DNA of 64,000 bases, from contig NZ_SHKL01000001.1 of NCBI RefSeq assembly GCF_004217185.1, positions 2,316,001 through 2,380,000 of the forward strand, read 5' to 3'. The translations under genes were made by a program, and so were the position numbers. The notes under the pieces were generated by a model. The model ran no database searches, was not told where the DNA came from, and saw only the letters and a list, made by a program, of their open reading frames with translations. Origin of the DNA: Pseudonocardia sediminis. Lineage in GTDB: Bacteria > Actinomycetota > Actinomycetes > Mycobacteriales > Pseudonocardiaceae. Shown in pieces: positions 59,150-64,000 of the stretch (positions are counted from its first letter, which is position 1; each line of letters begins with the position of its first letter).

Positions 59150-60877
59150 GTGGGGACGGGACCGGACGCGACGCCGCGGGTTGCGCTCGACCCCGGCTCC
59201 GACGGCGCCCCGATCCGGGTCCGGCGGCTCGCCGAGGACGGTGCGCCCCTGGGGGAGGCCGAGGCCCTGCCCGGCCCGGACGCGGTCGTCGCGCTGGAAC
59301 GCGAGCTGTCGCCCCGCTGGGTACTGGCGCGGTCCCGCTCCTACCGCCGCCTGCTCGACGCCGGGGTCCCGCTCGGCCGCGCGCACGACGTCGAGCTGAC
59401 CGAGGGGCTGCTGGTCGGCGCGGACGGCGGGTTCGGCGAGCCGCACGGCCTCGCCGCCGCGGTGGCCCGCCTGGACGGGAGGCGGCCCCGGCCGGACCCG
59501 TCACCGGTGGACGACGGCCCGCCCGGCCTGTTCGACCCCGGCCTGTTCGATGCCGGCCCGCTCGCCCCGGGGCCGGCGGGCGCGGGCCCGGACTCCGCGG
59601 CCTCGTCCGGCGCCGGGGTGTTCGGGAACGGCTCACGCTCCGAGGAGCTGGCCGACGTCGTCGCCGTGCACGCCGCCCAGCAGCGGCGGCTCGCGGCCGG
59701 TCCGGCGGGGATGCGGATGCTGGTCGCGGCCGAGTCGACCGGGGCGCTGGTCGCGGAGGAGATGCGCCGCGACGGCCTGCCCTGGCGCGCCGACGTGCAC
59801 GACCGGCTGCTCACCGACGTCCTCGGCCCGCGCCCGGTGCTCGGCGGGCGGCCGCCGCGCCTGGCCGGGCTGGCCCGGGAGATCACCGACGCGTTCGGCG
59901 GGCGGGCGGTGAACCCGGACTCCCCGGCCGACCTGCTGCGTGCGTTCGCCCGGGCCGGGTACGAGCTGCGCACCACCCGCGCGTGGGAGATCCGCAAGGT
60001 CGACCACCCGGCGGTCGCGCCGTTGCTGGCCTACAAGGAGCTGGCCCGGCTGCACGCCGCGCACGGCTGGTCGTGGCTCGACACCTGGGTGCGCGGGAAC
60101 CGGTTCCACCCCGAGTACGTCGTCGGCGGCGTGGTGTCCGGGCGGTGGGCCACCCGCGGCGGCGGCGCGCTGCAGATCCCGCGGGCGGTGCGGGCGGCCG
60201 TGCGCGCGGATCCGGGGTGGCGGCTGGTCGTCGCCGACGCCGCGCAGCTCGAGCCCCGCGTGCTGGCCGCGATGGCCCGCGAGCCGGCCCTGGCCCCGGA
60301 CGTCGACGACCTGTACTCCGCGCTCGCCGCGGCCGAGTTCGGCGGCGACCGCGCGAAGGCCAAGCTGGGCCTGCTCGGGGCGATGTACGGGCAGACCTCG
60401 GGTGGCGCGGCACCGGCGCTGGCGACGCTGCGGCGCCGGTTCCCGTCGGCGATGGCTTTGCTGGAGGACGCGGCGCGGGCGGGGGAGGAGGGACGCCTCG
60501 TCCGGTCGCACCTCGGCCGGACCTGCCCACCGGCGCGTCCCGGCGACGAGGCGGACGTCCCGGCCCGCGCCCGCGGCCGGTTCACCCGCAACTTCGTCGT
60601 CCAGGCCACGGCTGCGGAATGGGCGCTCGTGCTGCTCGCCGAGCTCCGACATGCGTTGCGCCGCAAGCAGAGCCCGGCACAGCTGGTGTTCTTCCAGCAC
60701 GACGAGGTGCTGCTGCACGTCCCCGCCGAGGTGGCCGACGACGCCGCCGAGACCGTGCACGCCGCCGCGGCGACGGCCGGTCGGCGGCTCTTCGGCGACA
60801 CCCCGGTGCGGTTCCCGATGCAGGCCCGCGTGGTGTCCGGCTACGACGAGAAGGACGCCGTCCCGGCCGCTCCCTGA
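59150..60877 (+). CDS. Family-A DNA polymerase-like protein (actinobacterial bifunctional 3'-5' exonuclease/DNA polymerase)
   Basis: A 575-residue protein. The C-terminal half has family-A polymerase motifs: motif A VVADAAQLEPRVLAAMA (Asp at about 362), motif B DRAKAKLGLLGAMYGQTSGG and motif C FFQHDEVLLHVP (HDE at about 516). The N-terminal half is divergent and contains a Gly/Pro/Ala insert (residues about 120-165); exonuclease acidic residues are not clear. There is no 5'-nuclease domain, so it is not the main Pol I. Motif A differs from the usual DYSQIELR. Likely a repair or lesion-handling polymerase. Confidence 0.85.
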   Translation: MGTGPDATPRVALDPGSDGAPIRVRRLAEDGAPLGEAEALPGPDAVVALERELSPRWVLARSRSYRRLLDAGVPLGRAHDVELTEGLLVGADGGFGEPHGLAAAVARLDGRRPRPDPSPVDDGPPGLFDPGLFDAGPLAPGPAGAGPDSAASSGAGVFGNGSRSEELADVVAVHAAQQRRLAAGPAGMRMLVAAESTGALVAEEMRRDGLPWRADVHDRLLTDVLGPRPVLGGRPPRLAGLAREITDAFGGRAVNPDSPADLLRAFARAGYELRTTRAWEIRKVDHPAVAPLLAYKELARLHAAHGWSWLDTWVRGNRFHPEYVVGGVVSGRWATRGGGALQIPRAVRAAVRADPGWRLVVADAAQLEPRVLAAMAREPALAPDVDDLYSALAAAEFGGDRAKAKLGLLGAMYGQTSGGAAPALATLRRRFPSAMALLEDAARAGEEGRLVRSHLGRTCPPARPGDEADVPARARGRFTRNFVVQATAAEWALVLLAELRHALRRKQSPAQLVFFQHDEVLLHVPAEVADDAAETVHAAAATAGRRLFGDTPVRFPMQARVVSGYDEKDAVPAAP

Positions 60878-60989
60878 GGCGGTGTCGAGAACGGTCGCGG
60901 AATCGAACCGGGAACAACAAACATCGGTCTCCGTGACCGAATTGTGATGATCGACATCGAGGTTGATCGATCCAGCAGCCTTCTGAAGG

Positions 60990-61009
60990 ACGTATGTCAC
61001 GCCATACGT
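60990..61009. promoter_or_regulatory. Candidate operator upstream of the sugar ABC operon
   Basis: ACGTATG-TCACGC-CATACGT is a perfect 7-6-7 inverted repeat, 86 bases before the binding-protein ATG. A direct repeat GATCCACAG occurs at 61052-61060 and 61066-61074. A LacI-, GntR- or ROK-type sugar regulator is a likely ligand-responsive partner. Confidence 0.5.
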
Positions 61010-61094
61010 TGTCGCTCGCAACATTCACGCGTCCGGTGAGTCTGCCGGTGCGATCCACAGCGACAGATCCACAGTGACGTGGAGGGGACATCCG

Positions 61095-62222
61095 ATGCGA
61101 ACGCGGAGAGCGGTAGTGCGCGCCGGGATGGCGGCGAGCCTGGGCATGGTGCTCGCGCTGTCGGCCTGCGGGCAGAACAGTGCCGGCGGCGGGGAGCAGG
61201 CCGGCGGGTCCGGCCAGGCGGCGGGCGGGATCAAGGTCGGCGTGATCCTTCCCGAGACCGACACCTCGGCCCGCTGGGAGGGCTTCGACAAGCCCATGCT
61301 GGACAAGGCGATGCGGGCACAGGGGCTCGACCCGGACATCCAGAACGCCCAGGGCGACGAGCAGAAGTTCTCCACCCTGGCCGACGGCATGATCTCCAGC
61401 GGCGTCAAGGCGCTGGTCATCGCCTCGATCAGCGGTGACGGCGGCAGCTCGGTGGCGGCGAAGGCCAAGGCCCAGGGCATCCCGGTGATCGACTACGACC
61501 GGCTCAACCTCGGCGGCACGAGCGACTACTACGTCTCGTTCGACAACGAGAAGGTCGGCGCGCTGCAGGGGCAGGGCCTCGTGCAGGGCGTCGGGAACAA
61601 GCCGGGCGCGCAGATCATCCAGATCGAGGGCGCGCCGACCGACAACAACGCCACGCTCTACACCAACGGGCAGCTCTCGGTGCTGCAGCCCAAGTACGAC
61701 TCGGGCGCCTACAAGCTGGTGCAGAACCAGGCGATCGACAAGTGGGACAACCAGGTCGCCGGCACCACGTTCGAGCAGATCCTCACCGGCAACGGCGGCA
61801 AGGTCGACGGCGTCGCGGTCGCCAACGACGGGATGGCGGGCTCCGTCGTCACCGTCCTGACCAAGTACGGCCTCAACGGCAAGGTGCCGGTCACCGGCCA
61901 GGACGCGACCGCGGACGGCCTCGCGGCCATCCTGCGCGGCGACATGTACATGACGGTGTTCAAGCCCATCCAGGAGGAGGCCGACGCCGCGGCGAAGCTC
62001 GCCGGAGCCCTCGCCAAGGGCGACACCGCCGGGGCCGATGCGGTCGCGACCCAGACCGTCGACGACCCGAAGGGCAACCGCAAGGTCAAGTCGGTCCTGC
62101 TGCAGCCGCAGCTGATCACCAAGGACAACGTGAAGACGGTGACCGACGCCGGCTACATCAAGGCCTCGGAGATCTGCACCGGCGCCAACGCCGCGACCTG
62201 CGGTCAGCTCGGCATCAAGTGA
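61095..62222 (+). CDS. Sugar ABC transporter substrate-binding lipoprotein (XylF-like)
   Basis: A 375-residue lipoprotein: signal AVVRAGMAASLGMVLALSAC with lipobox LSAC, then a periplasmic-binding-protein type I fold: KVGVILPETDTSARWEGFDKPMLDKAMRAQGLDPDIQNAQGDEQKF, IPVIDYDRLNLGGTSDYYVSFDNEKVG and GKVPVTGQDATADGLAAILRGDMYMTVFKP. The DYDRL and SFDNEKVG patterns match D-xylose binding protein XylF. GGAGGGGA upstream of ATG 61095. Confidence 0.9.
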   Translation: MRTRRAVVRAGMAASLGMVLALSACGQNSAGGGEQAGGSGQAAGGIKVGVILPETDTSARWEGFDKPMLDKAMRAQGLDPDIQNAQGDEQKFSTLADGMISSGVKALVIASISGDGGSSVAAKAKAQGIPVIDYDRLNLGGTSDYYVSFDNEKVGALQGQGLVQGVGNKPGAQIIQIEGAPTDNNATLYTNGQLSVLQPKYDSGAYKLVQNQAIDKWDNQVAGTTFEQILTGNGGKVDGVAVANDGMAGSVVTVLTKYGLNGKVPVTGQDATADGLAAILRGDMYMTVFKPIQEEADAAAKLAGALAKGDTAGADAVATQTVDDPKGNRKVKSVLLQPQLITKDNVKTVTDAGYIKASEICTGANAATCGQLGIK

Positions 62223-62293
62223 ACCCCGGTGCGCGGCGGCCGGTCCCTTCGGTATCGGGCCGACCGCCGCGCACCGTGACCGGCGGGAGCCCC

Positions 62294-63067
62294 ATGTCCG
62301 AACCGATCCTGTCCCTGCGCAAGATCACCAAGAGCTTCGGCGCCGTGCAGGTCCTGCACGACGTGGACCTGACCGTGCGCGCGGGCGAGGTCACCGCGCT
62401 CGTCGGCGACAACGGCGCCGGCAAGTCGACGCTGGTCAAGTGCGTCGCCGGCATCCACCCCATCGACGGCGGGGAGATCGCCTTCGAGGGGGAGCCGGTC
62501 GCGCTGAACAGCCCGGCCGACGCCGCGCGGCTGGGCATCGAGGTCGTCTACCAGGATCTCGCGCTGGCCGACAACCTCGACATCGTGCAGAACATGTTCC
62601 TCGGCCGCGAGCGCGGACGGCCGTGGATGCTCGACGAGTCGGACATGGAGCAGGCCGCGCGGCGCACCCTCGCGTCGCTGTCGGTACGCACCGTGACGTC
62701 GGTGCGGGCCCCGGTCGCGTCGCTGTCGGGAGGTCAGCGACAGACCGTGGCCATCGCGAAGGCGGTGCTGTGGGACTCGCGGGTCGTGCTGCTGGACGAG
62801 CCGACCGCGGCGCTGGGCGTGGCCCAGACCCGGCAGGTGCTCGACCTGGTGCGCCGCCTCGCCGAGCAGGGCCTGGCCGTCGTGCTGATCAGCCACAACA
62901 TGTCCGACGTGTTCGAGGTGTCGGACCGGATCGCCACGCTCTACCTGGGCCGGATGGTGGCCGAGGTGCCGACCCGCGACGTCACCCACGGCCAGGTCGT
63001 CGAGCTGATCACCGCGGGGCGTTCCGGCGACCTCGGCCTGGCCCGGCCCGAGTCGGCGGGGGTCTAG
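62294..63067 (+). CDS. Sugar ABC transporter ATP-binding protein (single-domain XylG/FrcA-like)
   Basis: A 257-residue ATPase: Walker A GDNGAGKST, Q-loop VYQDLALADNLD, signature LSGGQRQTVAIAK, Walker B VVLLDEPTAALG and H-loop LISHNMSDVF. It has one ATPase domain, unlike the usual two-domain XylG/RbsA, so it must dimerise, as in FrcA-type systems. ATG 62294, 71 bases after the binding-protein gene. Confidence 0.9.
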   Translation: MSEPILSLRKITKSFGAVQVLHDVDLTVRAGEVTALVGDNGAGKSTLVKCVAGIHPIDGGEIAFEGEPVALNSPADAARLGIEVVYQDLALADNLDIVQNMFLGRERGRPWMLDESDMEQAARRTLASLSVRTVTSVRAPVASLSGGQRQTVAIAKAVLWDSRVVLLDEPTAALGVAQTRQVLDLVRRLAEQGLAVVLISHNMSDVFEVSDRIATLYLGRMVAEVPTRDVTHGQVVELITAGRSGDLGLARPESAGV

Positions 63068-63127
63068 ATGGCCCGCCACCTCGGTTCCGACCGGAACGCC
63101 ACGACCGCATCCACCGAAGGAGAGACC

Positions 63128-64000
63128 GTGACCGAGCGTCGACCCGCCGGGACGGCTCCGGCCCGGCCCGACCACGAGCCGCAGCCCCCGGCTCCCGGGG
63201 GTGCCCCCACCAGCGCGGCGGAACGGGCGAACCCCGGCAACCGCGCCGCCGACTTCGGCATCGACACCACCGCGCGCACGACCGGCGAGGCGGTCCGCGG
63301 CTACCTGCGCGGCCTGCGCTCCGGCGAGCTCGGGTCGCTGCCCGCGCTGCTCGGCCTGGCGGCGCTGTTCGTGCTGTTCACGGTCCTGGACTCGGGCGGC
63401 ACGTTCCCCAGCCTGCTGAACCTGGCGAACCTCCTCCAGCAGGGTGCCGGCCCGACCATCATCGCGATGGGCCTGGTGTTCGTCCTGCTCACCGGCGAGA
63501 TCGACCTGGCCGCGGGCACCGCGTCCGGGCTGGCCGCCGCGCTGATGGCGCTGCATCTGACCAGCGGCGGGAACATGCTGGGTGCGACCGGCTCGGTCGT
63601 GTTCGTCATCCTGGTCGTCGTGATGCTCGTCGCGGCGGGGCTCGCGGCGCTGGTCCGGGTGTGGGCCGGCGCCGTCGTCAGCGTGCTCACCGCCGTGGTG
63701 CTGGTGGTCGGCGTCCCGGCGAACCCCTGGCTGGAGATGCTGCTCGCGGTCGGCGTCGGCGTGGTGATCGGCTGCCTGACCGGGTTCCTGGTCGCGCGGG
63801 TCGGGATGCCCTCGTTCGTCGTCACCCTGGCCCTGTTCATCACCTGGCAGGGCGTGATCCTGCAGCTGATCGGCGACGGCGGCACGCTCGCCCTGCGCGA
63901 CCCGGTGATCAACGCCGTGGCCAACGGCAACCTGTCCACGCTCGGTTCGTGGGCCCTGTTCGTCCTGGCGGCGGGCGGGTACGCGGCGGTGCTGCTGCTC
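63128..64000 (+). CDS. Sugar ABC transporter permease (XylH-like), incomplete at window end
   Basis: At least 291 residues, cut by the window. About 70 hydrophilic residues precede the helices. The membrane part shows SLLNLANLLQQGAGPTIIAMGLVFVLLTGEIDLAAGTASGLAAALMA (family GEIDLSVG motif) and VVIGCLTGFLVARVGMPSFVVTLALFITWQGVILQL. GTG at 63128 with AAGGAG at 63117-63122 is the best start; ATG 63068, right after the ATPase stop, is an alternative that adds 20 residues. Confidence 0.88.
   Translation, partial: MTERRPAGTAPARPDHEPQPPAPGGAPTSAAERANPGNRAADFGIDTTARTTGEAVRGYLRGLRSGELGSLPALLGLAALFVLFTVLDSGGTFPSLLNLANLLQQGAGPTIIAMGLVFVLLTGEIDLAAGTASGLAAALMALHLTSGGNMLGATGSVVFVILVVVMLVAAGLAALVRVWAGAVVSVLTAVVLVVGVPANPWLEMLLAVGVGVVIGCLTGFLVARVGMPSFVVTLALFITWQGVILQLIGDGGTLALRDPVINAVANGNLSTLGSWALFVLAAGGYAAVLLL

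Noticed and set aside
1-64000. Search for tRNA genes, insertion sequences, integrases and prophage genes
   Set aside because: None was recognised by eye on either strand; a tRNAscan-SE and IS search would settle this.

Overview
The window is chromosomal DNA of a very GC-rich actinobacterium. Evidence for this is dense GTG/TTG start usage, 4-bp ATGA/GTGA gene overlaps, small actinobacterial families (DUF3039, DUF3099, DUF7455), a DUF222/HNH gene, and an order cobC-like / Nif3 / C4 zinc ribbon / RNase H-phosphatase that resembles the Rv2231c-Rv2228c neighbourhood of mycobacteria. Protein character suggests Pseudonocardiaceae (Pseudonocardia-like), but that is an inference. No phage, integrase, insertion sequence, tRNA or CRISPR array was found. 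Most genes look like core or slowly changing accessory genes.

Layout. 1-6.4 kb: edge of an ECF sigma gene, a protein-deglycation pair (fructosamine kinase-family gene plus low-Mr phosphatase), the cobC/Nif3/zinc-ribbon/RNase H cluster, and a tiny protein with a duplicated D-x-G-x-D-x-A-H-E motif ending at a 21-bp perfect hairpin. 6.4-14.7 kb: two transporters, aldo/keto reductases (one a doubly damaged pseudogene), RNase P RNA, an aminotransferase and small proteins. 14.8-25.2 kb: htpG, a metal-siderophore type binding lipoprotein, an MHS transporter, P450 plus TetR, a pseudouridine-catabolism pair (psuG, PfkB kinase) overlapping an aminoglycoside 2'-N-acetyltransferase homologue, and a HAD hydrolase. 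25.2-31 kb: amidohydrolase/unknown/Rieske operon divergent from a LysR regulator, an antibiotic-resistance-type ABC-F gene behind a five-codon leader ORF, and two flavin enzymes. 31.3-37.2 kb: a group-2 sigma factor and a polyhydroxyalkanoate (PHA) locus with a PhaC-like hydrolase divergent from PHA synthase phaC, then an XRE regulator and a phasin. 37-47 kb: dtd, methyltransferase, DUF305, SDR, a frameshifted DUF222/HNH gene, a minisatellite, YggT, a HhH-GPD protein, an ArsR sensor, AMP nucleosidase and small conserved proteins. 47.2-50 kb: a second PHA-related pair, a PhaZ-like depolymerase and a PhaC paralogue that has lost its catalytic Cys and His. 50-64 kb: methyltransferase, SF2 helicase, EamA exporter, GAF protein, a TPP-riboswitch-controlled thiamine-precursor ABC transporter, a haloacid-dehalogenase-type HAD, an unusual family-A DNA polymerase, and a xylose-type sugar ABC transporter that runs off the end.

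The most unusual signals are the following. (1) A dispersed palindrome of about 40 nt with 14-bp arms is present four times, three of them within 3-13 nt of a stop codon and one in frame inside a transporter gene. (2) A pseudo-enzyme PhaC lies beside a depolymerase. (3) A 13-nt element is shared exactly by the phasin promoter and the phaC-side intergenic region. (4) A possible ribosome-sensing leader precedes the ABC-F gene. (5) There is a recurrent layout of a -10 hexamer six to eight bases before the start codon, which predicts many leaderless transcripts.
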